From the NCBI RefSeq assembly GCF_000224085.1, contig NC_015945.1, forward strand, positions 2,782,501 to 2,846,500: 64,000 nt of DNA, read 5' to 3'. Source of the DNA: Allomuricauda ruestringensis DSM 13258 (lineage in GTDB: Bacteria; Bacteroidota; Bacteroidia; Flavobacteriales; Flavobacteriaceae). The first letter of the stretch is position 1. Every line of letters begins with the position of its first letter. The translations under genes were made by a program, and so were the position numbers. The notes under the pieces are model-generated. The model saw nothing but the letters and a program-made list of their open reading frames with translations. It did not search any database and was not told the origin of the DNA. Of this stretch, positions 1-9,495 are shown one piece after another.

Positions 1-486
1 GTTTGTTTTGCCTTAATTGTAGTATCCTGTGATTCGGATCAGGGTAATGCTTGTCCCAAGGATTTTGTGGGTGCATTGACCGGGCAGGAAGAACAGTTGG
101 TCGGTACATGGGTATTGTCCGAGATAACTTCGGAATCTGCAATTGACCTGACCGATGATGAAGAGCAGAACCCTTCGACCGATCTGTTCGAACAATATTC
201 CGAATGTGACCGGGATGCTTCCTATATTTTTGATGATGACCGAACCTATCGTTACGATCTAGGTCAACGTGTTGGAGATTGTGATTATCCTATCACTGCA
301 ACGGGATCTTGGAAATTCAGTGCCCAAATATTGAGCCTAACTTCGACTTGTAGCATTCAGACCGCTCCATTGAAGTTGAACGCGGAGGGAGATACTTTTA
401 CGTTTTCAGAAGTATACAAGCTAAAGGATGTTCATGGAACAATCATCCAGACCAAAATAGTATTTACCTATTCGTTGGCCCCATAG
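1..486 (+). CDS. Lipocalin-like lipoprotein, 5' end outside window
   Basis: The reading frame is open from base 1 to the stop at 484-486, so the gene starts to the left of the window. The visible part begins in the hydrophobic core of a signal peptide followed by a lipobox-like VVSC, then a region with LVGTW at about residues 35-40, typical of small Bacteroidetes lipocalin-like lipoproteins. A GTG at 67 would give an artificial internal start lacking the signal peptide, so I reject it. It is probably exported and lipid-anchored. The ligand is unknown, and the lipocalin-like call rests on the GTW pattern and beta-rich composition only. Confidence 0.6.
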   Translation, partial: VCFALIVVSCDSDQGNACPKDFVGALTGQEEQLVGTWVLSEITSESAIDLTDDEEQNPSTDLFEQYSECDRDASYIFDDDRTYRYDLGQRVGDCDYPITATGSWKFSAQILSLTSTCSIQTAPLKLNAEGDTFTFSEVYKLKDVHGTIIQTKIVFTYSLAP

Positions 487-734
487 TTGAAGTACATGGC
501 GTTCCCAATGGTTGGTTAGGCGGAGTAAGTTGTAGATATCGGAGATATTGTTGTTGGCTTTTTCCCATGATGGAAGGCTAGATTTCCACCATTTTTATGA
601 ATAAATTTCAGTTTCAGGGATAGGAAGGTAAAAAGCTGTTCTAATCCGGTTTAGATTGACCAGAAGGAAGTTCCATGCGTTTCAAAATGTTATTCAATGA
701 CGACCATTAAAATCAAAATTATATGTACAAACGG

Positions 735-1721
735 ATGAAAGCTGTTACCCTAAATAAGTACGGGAAACCAGATGCACTTCAGTTGGTAGATATTGAAATG
801 CCCATACCCAAGGAGGATGAGGTCTTAATAAAAATTGATGCCATACCCGTTACTACGGAAGATCCGTTGCAAAGAATGGGGAGGCCATACTTTACAAGAT
901 TGTTTTTTGGGTTTACCAAACCTAAAAACCCCATATTGGGCGCTGAATTTTCCGGTGAAATAGTGTCAACTGGAAAGCATGTTAGCCAATTTGAGACAGG
1001 TGACAAGGTTTTTGGGCATTCCGGAAAAGGATTGGGATGTTATGCAGAATATGTCTGTGTTCAAGAAAAGGGGCTGTTGTTAAAAAGGCCGAAGAAGATT
1101 AAGGATGAGGAATTGGCGCCGGTTTGTACATTTATGGCCGCTTGGAACTTTATGGTGTCACTCGCTGAAGTAAAGCCCAACCAAAAGGTGCTTATCAATG
1201 GTGCTTCTGGAACCGTTGGTACCGCCGCTGTTCAAATAGCAAAATCATTCGGTGCACAGGTCACCGGGGTTTGCAGCACCTCTATGATGGAAGTGGTCCA
1301 ATCCTTGGGTGCCGATAAAGTTATCGACTATAGCTGCGATACCTTCACTGAAAATGGAGAGATTTATGATATCATTTTTGATGTTGCCAACAAGACTTCA
1401 TTTAAAAAATGTTTAAACTCTTTGAGTGAAACGGGTGTCTATTTGAACCCGGTGCTTTCCATAGGAATTATTATACAGATGTGGTGGACCAAAGTGTTCT
1501 GTAAAAGAAAGGTGCTGTTTTCTGCAACAGGTCTTTTACCCATTTCAAAAAGAAAAGCATACCTTACAAAACTGTCCAAATTGTTTTCGGATGGAAAATT
1601 GAGAACGATTATTGACAAAAGATATCCTCTCGAACATATGGTTGAAGCACACCGATATGTTGAAAGTGGGGTGAAAAAGGGGAATGTGATTGTTGATCTG
1701 AATTGGAAATCCAATTCATGA
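735..1721 (+). CDS. NAD(P)-dependent alcohol dehydrogenase / quinone oxidoreductase (MDR family)
   Basis: A medium-chain dehydrogenase/reductase of about 328 residues. The N-terminal GroES-like half contains the GAEFSGEI segment, and the NAD(P) Rossmann half carries INGASGTVGTAAVQIAK near residue 157, then VIDY around residue 200. The cysteine and histidine ligands of a structural zinc are not evident, which fits the zinc-free quinone-oxidoreductase branch. I chose the ATG at 735 because family members begin MKAV; an in-frame ATG at 723 adds four residues and is possible. It stands alone, with non-coding DNA before it and a converging regulator after it. The substrate cannot be told from sequence. 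Confidence 0.85.
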   Translation: MKAVTLNKYGKPDALQLVDIEMPIPKEDEVLIKIDAIPVTTEDPLQRMGRPYFTRLFFGFTKPKNPILGAEFSGEIVSTGKHVSQFETGDKVFGHSGKGLGCYAEYVCVQEKGLLLKRPKKIKDEELAPVCTFMAAWNFMVSLAEVKPNQKVLINGASGTVGTAAVQIAKSFGAQVTGVCSTSMMEVVQSLGADKVIDYSCDTFTENGEIYDIIFDVANKTSFKKCLNSLSETGVYLNPVLSIGIIIQMWWTKVFCKRKVLFSATGLLPISKRKAYLTKLSKLFSDGKLRTIIDKRYPLEHMVEAHRYVESGVKKGNVIVDLNWKSNS

Positions 1722-1794
1722 AGGCTGTTTTTCCAAAGTTCAATGGATTAATGGCCCAAATTAAGCATCAAGTTCAATTAAGCCTTGGTGCTAC

Positions 1795-2709
1795 CTAAAG
1801 ACGTTTTACAAAAGTCACCAGGTCTTCGGAGGCGTCCAATCCCAATTTTTTTTTCAATCGGTTCCTTACCACTCTTAGGCTTTCCTTTTTTACCATCATG
1901 ATTCGCGAAATATCCGATGAGGTCATCCCTATCCTCATAAAAGCCAAGTGCTTCATATCCTTTTGGGATAGTGTGGGGTAATGCGTGGATAAGTTGGTAT
2001 AAAAATCAGGATGTACTTTTTTATAGTGCATCATAAAATCCTCCCAATCTTCATCTAGGTTCATGGTTTCCTGAATATGGCATAGGATGCTTCTCAATTC
2101 TTTTCTCGTGTCCGGTTCAACCTCCAAGATCCGCTGTTCTATTTTTTTGATAATGTTCTTCTTTTTTTCAAATAATATGGAAGACATCAGGAGGTTCTGT
2201 TGGATAATTTCTTTTTCCTTTCGTTCCAATTCCGCCAATTTTCTGTCCTGAATATTCCGGGTACAGCTCAATACCAATACCACTTTGTCCTTTTTATCAA
2301 ATATCGGCTTGGTATATCCTTCAAACCATTGGTAACCATGGTGTTTGGTCTTGAACCTCAGTTCCAATTTTTCAGGCATGGAGGTCAAGCCCTCGGAAGA
2401 ATTTGACACATTTTTCAGAAGCTTGGAATATTGTTCGGGATGAATGAAATCATAGGGAACTTTTCCTTTAAGATCTTCCGGGGTATATCCCATGATACGT
2501 TCCGTCGAAGGGCTTGCATATAGATATTGTCCATCGGCAGGATGGTGTAAACAGACGACATCAATGGTGTTTTCTGCAATCAGCTTCAACTTGTCCAGTT
2601 GTTGAAGTGCCAACATTCTGGACAAAGCTTCCCCATCAAGGTTGTTGTCCTCCTCCAGCAATCGCAACAGCCGTTCCGTCTCTTTACCTTGTCCCTTTGT
2701 TTCTTTCAT
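1795..2709 (-). CDS. PAS-domain transcriptional regulator with C-terminal LuxR-like HTH
   Basis: 304 residues. A PAS fold spans about residues 35-165 (DVVCLHHPADGQYLYASPS then GYTPEDLKG, ending in a PAC-like RFKTKHHGYQWFEGYTKPI). A charged helical linker follows (about 165-215). The C-terminal 65 residues contain LSQKDMKHLAFMRIGMTSSDISRIM and a KK-rich recognition helix, as in Bacteroidetes LuxR/GerE-like HTH domains. There is no membrane segment, so it is a cytosolic sensor-regulator whose ligand is unknown. It is encoded alone and converges on the upstream dehydrogenase. The DNA target is unknown. Confidence 0.7.
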   Translation of the reverse strand: MKETKGQGKETERLLRLLEEDNNLDGEALSRMLALQQLDKLKLIAENTIDVVCLHHPADGQYLYASPSTERIMGYTPEDLKGKVPYDFIHPEQYSKLLKNVSNSSEGLTSMPEKLELRFKTKHHGYQWFEGYTKPIFDKKDKVVLVLSCTRNIQDRKLAELERKEKEIIQQNLLMSSILFEKKKNIIKKIEQRILEVEPDTRKELRSILCHIQETMNLDEDWEDFMMHYKKVHPDFYTNLSTHYPTLSQKDMKHLAFMRIGMTSSDISRIMMVKKESLRVVRNRLKKKLGLDASEDLVTFVKRL

Positions 2710-2916
2710 GTATACATTTTGGGTCCCTCTGACCGTGGGATGCTACAAAACTACTATGGTATTTCAAGTTAAAAAAAATGATTGAACCATTATGTTTGTT
2801 GTTTGGTTCAAGGCTGAAATTAAACCTGTTCCATGATCTTTCGAAACCATATCCATTGAATATAGGATGCTTATAAGGACTTGGGTTGTTTGGATATGAA
2901 TAATTTTTTTGGAATT

Positions 2917-2934
2917 GCTAACGCTATGTTAACG
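2917..2934 (+). promoter_or_regulatory. Tandem heptamer site upstream of first LRR gene
   Basis: GCTAACG-ctat-GTTAACG: two direct GYTAACG copies with an 11-bp period, one helical turn. The site ends 115 bp before the ATG of the LRR lipoprotein. The same 18 bp recurs at nearly the same distance from the second LRR gene (6154-6171), and a variant lies at 13292-13309. It is probably the operator of a dimeric regulator of the LytTR kind; that identity is inference. Confidence 0.45.
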
Positions 2935-3049
2935 CGACTGAAGATTCAGTCTTGTCAGCGCTGCCATGAACGGCTAGATTTGGCCCAAAATTTAAAAAAC
3001 GAAGTGTTCTTGGATACTTCACAATTCCTAAATCTTAATCTTATTAATT

Positions 3050-4678
3050 ATGAAAAACATGAAATTCACATTGGCCGTTATGGCGGTAGTCTTACTTTGG
3101 GTAGTTGGATGTAGTAAGGATGATGGTCCTGAAATGGCTCCCGCAGCATTTTCAGTGGATAAAAATACTATTGATTTTGGCGAAGTAGAGATCGGATCAA
3201 TAAAAAAGGTGAAAATTAAGATAACCAATACCGGTGAAGATGATTTGGTATTAAAGGATTATTCGCTTTCCAGCGCTGATACATCTGGGTTCAGTGTGAA
3301 CTTTAGTGAGTCGGAAGTAATTTTGCCAGCCGATGGAACATATGAAATGGACGTGAATTTTAGTCCAACGGAGGAGGGGGAGAAGACTTCCGTTTTGACC
3401 ATTGTCAGCAATATTGGTGAGCATAGGATAAATTTATCTGGTAGAGGTGATCTTGGCGCAAATGCCATAGTGCATGTTCCTGACGATAACTTTAAAGCAG
3501 GGCTATTGGCCCATGGTGATAGCTTGGTGGCAGCAGATATCAGCAAAATCGATATCAATGGTGATGGTGAGATCCAGGTTGGCGAAGCGGAGGCCTATAC
3601 GGGACGTATAGCCTGCGTGGGGATGGGTATTACAGACCTAACTGGTATCGAGGCCTTTAAGAACATTAAGGTGCTGACCCTGGTAGATAACCAGTTGACC
3701 AGTTTGGACCTTTCCAAAAACATTGCCCTTGAAAAGTTGGTTTGCGACTCCAACGAACTGACCGGTTTGGATGTAAGCAAAAACACTGCCCTGATTGAGC
3801 TATGGGTGCAGCGCAATAAATTACTCAGTTTGGATATCACACAGAATACTGCCCTTGAACGATTGATTTGTGACAATAATCAACTCACTGCGCTCGATGT
3901 TTCAAACAACACAGCCTTAAAGCAAATATGGGTCCAAAACAATACGTTGACCAGTTTGGACGTATCCAAGAACCTTGCCCTTGAGAAACTATACCTGTCA
4001 AACAATAATTTGACCTCCCTGGATATTTCCTTCAATACGGCCCTCAATACCCTGGCGGTCCAAAACAATCAGTTGACCACTTTGGATGTTGCCAATAATA
4101 CGGGTCTTTATGACCTCGCGGTACATAACAACCAGCTTATGGATTTGGATGTTTCAAAGAATACCGAATTAAAGCATTTAACGGTGACCAACAATGAAAT
4201 AGCAATTTTGGATGTTTCTCAAAACACCCTTTTGGAAGACCTTTCCTGTGACAATAATAATCTGACCAATTTGAACCTTGTGCAAAACACCAACCTTAGG
4301 GAACTCCGCTGTAATTATAATCAAATTTCAGATTTGGATATTTCCAACACTACCAAACTACAAATCTTGGCTTGCGTAGGCAATCAATTGACCAGTTTGG
4401 ATGTATCCCAGAATGTTGCGTTACGGACTTTTGCTTGTGGAGCCAATCGGTTAACCAGTCTACGATTGGTGGATAACGTTGAATTACGGTCGCTACGATG
4501 TGAGCAAAACCAATTGACTTTGTTGAATCTTGCCAACGGGAACAATAGCCTGCTAACGAATGTATCCGCTACCGAAAATAATCTTGATTGTATCCAAATA
4601 GATGAAGGATTTACCCCTCCCAATGATAGTTCTTGGTTAAAGGACGATACCGCGAGCTATAGTTCGCTATGTCCGTAA
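3050..4678 (+). CDS. Leucine-rich-repeat surface lipoprotein (paralogue 1)
   Basis: 542 residues. The signal peptide ends in a lipobox (WVVGC, Cys at about residue 21) followed by SKDDG. Residues about 35-130 form an Ig-like choice-of-anchor/ASPM-SPD-2-Hydin-type domain (FGEVEIGSIKKVKIKITNTG). An EF-hand-like loop DINGDGEIQVGEA sits near residue 168. From about 190 to 510 there are roughly fourteen 21-residue LRRs of the form NxLTSLDVSxNTALxxL, then a short Cys-containing cap. It is closely related to the gene at 6282, including the signal peptide. Expected location is the outer membrane, facing out. Function is probably binding or adhesion; no catalytic motif is visible. Confidence 0.85.
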   Translation: MKNMKFTLAVMAVVLLWVVGCSKDDGPEMAPAAFSVDKNTIDFGEVEIGSIKKVKIKITNTGEDDLVLKDYSLSSADTSGFSVNFSESEVILPADGTYEMDVNFSPTEEGEKTSVLTIVSNIGEHRINLSGRGDLGANAIVHVPDDNFKAGLLAHGDSLVAADISKIDINGDGEIQVGEAEAYTGRIACVGMGITDLTGIEAFKNIKVLTLVDNQLTSLDLSKNIALEKLVCDSNELTGLDVSKNTALIELWVQRNKLLSLDITQNTALERLICDNNQLTALDVSNNTALKQIWVQNNTLTSLDVSKNLALEKLYLSNNNLTSLDISFNTALNTLAVQNNQLTTLDVANNTGLYDLAVHNNQLMDLDVSKNTELKHLTVTNNEIAILDVSQNTLLEDLSCDNNNLTNLNLVQNTNLRELRCNYNQISDLDISNTTKLQILACVGNQLTSLDVSQNVALRTFACGANRLTSLRLVDNVELRSLRCEQNQLTLLNLANGNNSLLTNVSATENNLDCIQIDEGFTPPNDSSWLKDDTASYSSLCP

Positions 4679-4792
4679 TAATTCCTCCCAGGGGGCGTTA
4701 TCCTTTACATGGGTTAGGTGGTTATCACCTGTAAACAACACTGCCCCCTTTATTTTTTTTGGAAGCATATATTTAAAAGGTAATTTTAAAAC

Positions 4793-6079
4793 ATGCATAA
4801 TTTTAAGGTTTCCCCGAAGATACTTCCAATGCTTGCTTTCCTAACCCTGATATTGGTGTTTTTTGGCAATGGCCCAGTCCAAGATGTTCAAAAATCTGTT
4901 AGTAAGCCCATGGTACGGAAGACTGTTGCCGATACGATGGAGCTTAAACGGTATCAGGTGAAACAACGGGAATTGATGCTTGCCGTAAAGTCCTATTTTG
5001 ATGCCGCCATTGCTTCAGGGAAAATTGTAGGAGCGGGTGTGAGCATTGTCAAAGGGGACTCCATTCTTGTTTCGGAAGGATTTGGAAGGAAAAACGCCAA
5101 GCGGCCCGATAAGGTGGACCAGGAAACCATATTTAGATTGGGCTCTTTGTCCAAGGGATTTGCTGGTGTATTGGCGGCCAGCCTTAAAAATGATGGCCTT
5201 TTGGACTGGAACGATAGAATTAGTGATTATGTCCCCAAGTTTCAATTGGGGGACATCGAAAACACCCAAAAAATTACATTGGCAAACATTTTGTCCCATA
5301 CGTCGGGTACCCCGTATCACAGTTTTACCAATTTGGTGGAGGCAGGTCTTTCTCCTAAGGATATCGCAAGCCGGTTCAAAACAGTGGTCCCTATAAGTGA
5401 GCCCGGGACCATATACAGCTATCAAAATGCTATGTTTGCACTTTGTGGAGAGGTGGTCCGGCAAAAAACAGGCCAGGATTTGAAATCAGTTTTTACTGAA
5501 CGAATTTTCAGGCCTTTGGGGATGCACACCGTCAATATGGATCATGTGACTTTGGTCGGTTCACAGAATCGGGCCATTTCCCATAGCAATACGAGTAAGG
5601 GTTGGAAACCCCAAAAATTGAAGGATAACTATTATAATGCCATCGCGGCTGGTGGTATCAATGCCAGTGCCCTGGATATGGCCAAATGGATACGTTTTTT
5701 ATTGGGACATAATCCTGAGGTCTTGGAGGAATCGGCATTGAATGAAGCCTTTACACCTTTTATTGAAGTAAAGGGACATAGCAAGTATTACCAACGTTGG
5801 CCAGGCCACTTAAAATCCTATTATGGGTTTGGCTGGCGTATCCATGAGTATGTTGATCGGTTTACCCGAGAAACAAAAACCATGGTACATCATGGTGGAA
5901 GCGTCAATGACTTTAGAAATGAAATTGCCCTATTTCCTGATGAGGACTTTGGTATTTGTGTGCTCTTGAACAGTCACTCCAAGATGGCCTCAAGAGTGAT
6001 TCCTGATGTACAGGCAATCTTTCAAAAGGTGTACCATCAAGATGACCCTGTGCAAAAAATTGATCCAATCAACTCTTAA
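4793..6079 (+). CDS. Serine hydrolase, class C beta-lactamase / PBP fold
   Basis: 428 residues with an N-terminal hydrophobic export signal (residues 9-25). The three catalytic elements are present: S118-L-S-K121, Y210-Q-N212 and H367-G-G369. Length and motif spacing fit the beta-lactamase-related serine hydrolases (Pfam Beta-lactamase), which include DD-peptidases, esterases and true AmpC enzymes; the actual substrate cannot be assigned. It lies between the two LRR paralogues and is one of four hydrolases of this fold within 15 kb. Expected location is the periplasm. It is not evidence for antibiotic resistance by itself. Confidence 0.85.
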   Translation: MHNFKVSPKILPMLAFLTLILVFFGNGPVQDVQKSVSKPMVRKTVADTMELKRYQVKQRELMLAVKSYFDAAIASGKIVGAGVSIVKGDSILVSEGFGRKNAKRPDKVDQETIFRLGSLSKGFAGVLAASLKNDGLLDWNDRISDYVPKFQLGDIENTQKITLANILSHTSGTPYHSFTNLVEAGLSPKDIASRFKTVVPISEPGTIYSYQNAMFALCGEVVRQKTGQDLKSVFTERIFRPLGMHTVNMDHVTLVGSQNRAISHSNTSKGWKPQKLKDNYYNAIAAGGINASALDMAKWIRFLLGHNPEVLEESALNEAFTPFIEVKGHSKYYQRWPGHLKSYYGFGWRIHEYVDRFTRETKTMVHHGGSVNDFRNEIALFPDEDFGICVLLNSHSKMASRVIPDVQAIFQKVYHQDDPVQKIDPINS

Positions 6080-6153
6080 GGGTGTTGGATATCGGGTATA
6101 AATGAATGGAAGTGATTTCATTTTGTTATTAAAACCATACTTTTTTTTGAGAC

Positions 6154-6171
6154 GCTAACGCTATGTTAACG
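6154..6171 (+). promoter_or_regulatory. Tandem heptamer site upstream of second LRR gene
   Basis: The same 18 bp as at 2917-2934 (GCTAACG-ctat-GTTAACG). It ends 110 bp before the ATG at 6282. Conservation of both sequence and distance, while surrounding intergenic DNA differs, argues for a functional operator. Confidence 0.45.
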
Positions 6172-6281
6172 ATGGTCGTGTTATAGCCTTGTTCAAGCTG
6201 AAATAACCCTTTACTTTTAATCAAAACTTGTAAGCGAAGTGTTTTTTGGATGCTTCGATGTATTCCTAAATCTTTTTAATT

Positions 6282-7850
6282 ATGAAAGACATGAAATTTG
6301 CTTGGGCCACTATGGCCGTTGTTTTGTTGTGGGCCTTTGGATGTAGCAAGGACGATGGGCCTACTGTTCCTTCTGGTACTTTTGAAATCGATCAAAGCAG
6401 TATGGATTTTGGCCATGTGCCAAAGGGTGAGGTGAAAAGTATGAAAGCTACCGTGACCAATGAGGGGGTAGGGGATTTAATGCTTAAAGAAGTAGCCTTT
6501 TCAGGAACCAATGCCTCGGATTTTAATTTGGGCAGTAGTATCGCTGATAGGACAATCCAAATGGGAGGTTCCCTTGAATTGGAGGTTGTTTTTGAGCCAA
6601 CACAAATAGGCGCTAAAGAAGCCTTATTGACCATCAATAGCAATTTGGGAGTTCATACGGTAAAGCTATCAGGGGAATCATTGGATCCTGATGGTGTGGT
6701 AAATGTCCCGGATGCTGCGCTAAAAACCCGCTTGTTAGGCCTTGGAAAGACTTCCAATGGTACCCTCGAAGGGTATACGACATCCATAATTGATACCAAT
6801 GAAGATGGTGAGATACAGGTCAGTGAGGCCTGGGCACAAGAAGGACTACTTATGTGTTTGGATGGTGAAGTGACCGATATGACGGGCTTGGAAGCTTTTG
6901 TTAATATTAGGGCACTGCTGATATCGGGTACCCAAGTTTCCGCTCTGGATCTTTCCGATAACCAAGCTTTGGAGTTTGTATTTGTTCAGGACAATGTTTT
7001 GACACAGTTGGATATATCGGAACTCCCCAATCTTCGAGGGTTATATTGTAACGACAATCAACTGACCTCATTGGATGTATCCAATAACCCAGAGCTAAAG
7101 GAACTGATGGTTTATAAAAATCAACTGACCGGGTTGGATGTTTCCCAGAACCCAAATTTGAATCGATTGGTAGCATCGGACAATCAATTGGGTTCCTTGG
7201 ATGTGACAAACAATACCGAGCTAGTCCAATTAAGGGTGCACAATAATCAACTGACCGCTCTGGACGTCACCAACAATGCTAAGTTGATCGCACTGTGGGC
7301 GAATGGAAATGAACTTTCACAATTGGACCTATCCCAAAATACGTTATTGATGGATCTGGACATTTCCAATAACCAGTTGAATACCTTGGATATTTCCAAG
7401 CTTCTTCTTTTGGAGGAACTGTCCTGTGGCAACAACCAATTGACAAATCTCGACCTGAGCAATAATGTGGAATTAAAAAGTCTGAGCTGTATTTACAATG
7501 CGTTGACCAATTTGGACGTGACCCAGAATACCAAGTTGATTTCACTGAGTTGTTTCGATAATGGGTTGACCAGTTTGGATGTGTCCCAAAATGTAACATT
7601 ACAGTCCTTGTACTGTGGGGTCAATCAATTGACCGCCTTGGATGTTTCCAGCAATGTGGCATTGAGCTATTTGACCTGTGAGCAAAATCAATTGGTCAGT
7701 CTGAACCTGGCCAACGGGGTCAATGAAGAATTATTTTTGATGAACGCCCAAAATAATGATTTGAGCTGCATTCAGATCGATGAGGGCTTTGTCCCTCCTG
7801 TCGATTGGGTTAAAGATGAGACGGCCAATTACAATTCAAATTGTCCCTAA
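6282..7850 (+). CDS. Leucine-rich-repeat surface lipoprotein (paralogue 2)
   Basis: 522 residues with the same architecture as the gene at 3050: lipobox WAFGC then SKDDG, an Ig-like Hydin-type domain (about residues 35-130), an EF-hand-like DTNEDGEIQVSEA near residue 170, about thirteen 21-residue LRRs with the NQLTxLDVSxN core, and a C-terminal IQIDEGF cap. The signal peptides differ at only a few positions, so this is a fairly recent duplication, with the serine hydrolase at 4793 now lying between the copies. The repeats have diverged more than the ends, as expected for ligand-contacting surfaces. Probably an outer-membrane binding protein; ligand unknown. Confidence 0.85.
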   Translation: MKDMKFAWATMAVVLLWAFGCSKDDGPTVPSGTFEIDQSSMDFGHVPKGEVKSMKATVTNEGVGDLMLKEVAFSGTNASDFNLGSSIADRTIQMGGSLELEVVFEPTQIGAKEALLTINSNLGVHTVKLSGESLDPDGVVNVPDAALKTRLLGLGKTSNGTLEGYTTSIIDTNEDGEIQVSEAWAQEGLLMCLDGEVTDMTGLEAFVNIRALLISGTQVSALDLSDNQALEFVFVQDNVLTQLDISELPNLRGLYCNDNQLTSLDVSNNPELKELMVYKNQLTGLDVSQNPNLNRLVASDNQLGSLDVTNNTELVQLRVHNNQLTALDVTNNAKLIALWANGNELSQLDLSQNTLLMDLDISNNQLNTLDISKLLLLEELSCGNNQLTNLDLSNNVELKSLSCIYNALTNLDVTQNTKLISLSCFDNGLTSLDVSQNVTLQSLYCGVNQLTALDVSSNVALSYLTCEQNQLVSLNLANGVNEELFLMNAQNNDLSCIQIDEGFVPPVDWVKDETANYNSNCP

Positions 7851-8094
7851 TCCACAATTTCTGTCCTTTTTTCCCATGGACTTGTTTTCATTGTTAAAGC
7901 CTTCTTGGTTTTTTGGCTTCGCCAAATTCTTGGTAAGGGGTATTTTATAGCTGTTTTTTATTGTGGCCACTGTATGGACTTTTTGTTCTGCAGTGGCCCA
8001 TTGATTTATACAGCGTTTTTGGTAACTTCCGCCCAAGCTAATGGGTCAGGGTGGCTCATTGAGGTTGGACTCTTATGCAAGTTATGGAACCACG

Positions 8095-9366
8095 TTACTT
8101 TTCTCTCCCACCATCCTTGGACCCCAAGGAATGAACAACCCCCGAGTCGTTTCCCAGAACTAGTTGATTGACTGTTCCTGTGCCTTCAAATAGAATCCTA
8201 AGGCCCAATATTTTCTTTGGAGATTTTGGCACGTTCAAGGTGAATACGGATGTATCGTTGATGCGGATGTCCATTTTCCTGTCCTTTGAAACACAATCCA
8301 GTTTCACACCTTTGGACATGTCGACCCCAAATCTGGAAAGGTCGTTCTTTTTGCCATCGATTATCGAATCAAAGGCAAATAGCGAAATATTGGAAATACA
8401 ACCTTTGTTTGAGAGTACCATACTTATGGGGCCATCTTCGTGCATGATTTGGATTTGGGCTGCCTGGCACGGACTGGCACCGGATTGAAGATTGTTTTTC
8501 AAGCTAAGGGACAAATTAAACGCATCCGTATAGATACTTCCAAAATCCCTCACCAGATAAAACCCCGTAATGGTATGCTTGGCAAGGGGATTCACTCCGT
8601 GGGAACGCAAGGTTTCAGCTGAGGTGCTGAGCCGATTTTCATATTGATATGCTGTTTTGTTCAAATAGATGGGCAAGGAGTCGGTTTCAATGGTGCCCAA
8701 CCAATCTTCTGTGGGAATCAATATCTGCCTTTCCTTTACAATGGAATCATCCACCACTAATTTGGATTTGAAATAACCAGGCCAATAGTAGATACTTGTC
8801 GACACACTGTCCTCTCTATTGACGGAAACTCTTTTTCCCTCGTCCCAGTCTTGTTGGATAGCAACTTTGGCATCCTTATCGGCCGCTTTTGCATTGTACC
8901 TAAAAACAACGGAATTAGGGATTCCCGTGGAGACCGATTCGGCATTGAATTCAAAATCGTTTGCATCATAGTTCACGGGCTTGCGGTAAATCATGAGGAG
9001 CACGGTGACCATTATGAGGGCCAACACCAGCAGGGGTTTGGCATATTGAAGCGACTTAGGTGTTGTTGATTTTTCTTTTTTTTGAATTGGATCGGGCTTT
9101 TCTTGTGATACAAACGTACGCCAATCCGGATATCCCAAATAAGCTGCCAATACATCCAAGGTGGTTGGGTTGGGTTTTGAGGTATAACTGACCTTCCCAC
9201 TGAGCCGTTTCAAAGTGGAAACACTCAAAAGGGTACCCGTCGCTTTGTGTATCGATTCACTGAGTATTTGGAAATCGCGAGTGCCCCATGTCGCTATGGG
9301 CCCCCACGATAACTTTTGGGCTATGAGGTCAAAGCAATGGGCAAGATAATTTTTGTGATCTTCCAT
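8095..9366 (-). CDS. Membrane-tethered HTH-like protein with extracytoplasmic domain
   Basis: 423 residues. Residues 1-85 form a helical domain with LSVSTLKRLSGK and PTTLDVLAAYLGYPDWRTFV. This pattern is widespread in Bacteroidetes and resembles a small DNA-binding helix-turn-helix. One membrane segment follows at about 110-127 (LLVLALIMVTVLLMIY). The remaining ~290 residues are beta-rich and would lie outside the cytoplasm; they resemble concanavalin-like folds but carry no motif I can name. It is divergent from the gene at 9496, with a shared intergenic region of about 130 bp, and that partner also has a beta-sandwich-like region. A related layout recurs at 49834-50604. Function is inferred only: one-component transmembrane regulator. 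Confidence 0.5.
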   Translation of the reverse strand: MEDHKNYLAHCFDLIAQKLSWGPIATWGTRDFQILSESIHKATGTLLSVSTLKRLSGKVSYTSKPNPTTLDVLAAYLGYPDWRTFVSQEKPDPIQKKEKSTTPKSLQYAKPLLVLALIMVTVLLMIYRKPVNYDANDFEFNAESVSTGIPNSVVFRYNAKAADKDAKVAIQQDWDEGKRVSVNREDSVSTSIYYWPGYFKSKLVVDDSIVKERQILIPTEDWLGTIETDSLPIYLNKTAYQYENRLSTSAETLRSHGVNPLAKHTITGFYLVRDFGSIYTDAFNLSLSLKNNLQSGASPCQAAQIQIMHEDGPISMVLSNKGCISNISLFAFDSIIDGKKNDLSRFGVDMSKGVKLDCVSKDRKMDIRINDTSVFTLNVPKSPKKILGLRILFEGTGTVNQLVLGNDSGVVHSLGSKDGGREK

Positions 9367-9495
9367 GTAAGGGACGGCTTACCGCCTGTGAATAAACTTG
9401 AACAGATTTGAACAGGGTGTTGAGGCCTGTCATATGTACCGCTAAACTACTTTTGACTTTCATCAATCCATAGCAATCAAAAATAAAATTTTAAT

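Noticed and set aside
4793..6079. Beta-lactamase resistance gene
   Set aside because: The fold covers many peptidases and esterases; nothing in the motifs shows lactamase activity.
7905..8171. ORF of 88 codons between LRR gene and HTH-like gene
   Set aside because: It overlaps the 3' end of the convergent gene and has no recognisable features.
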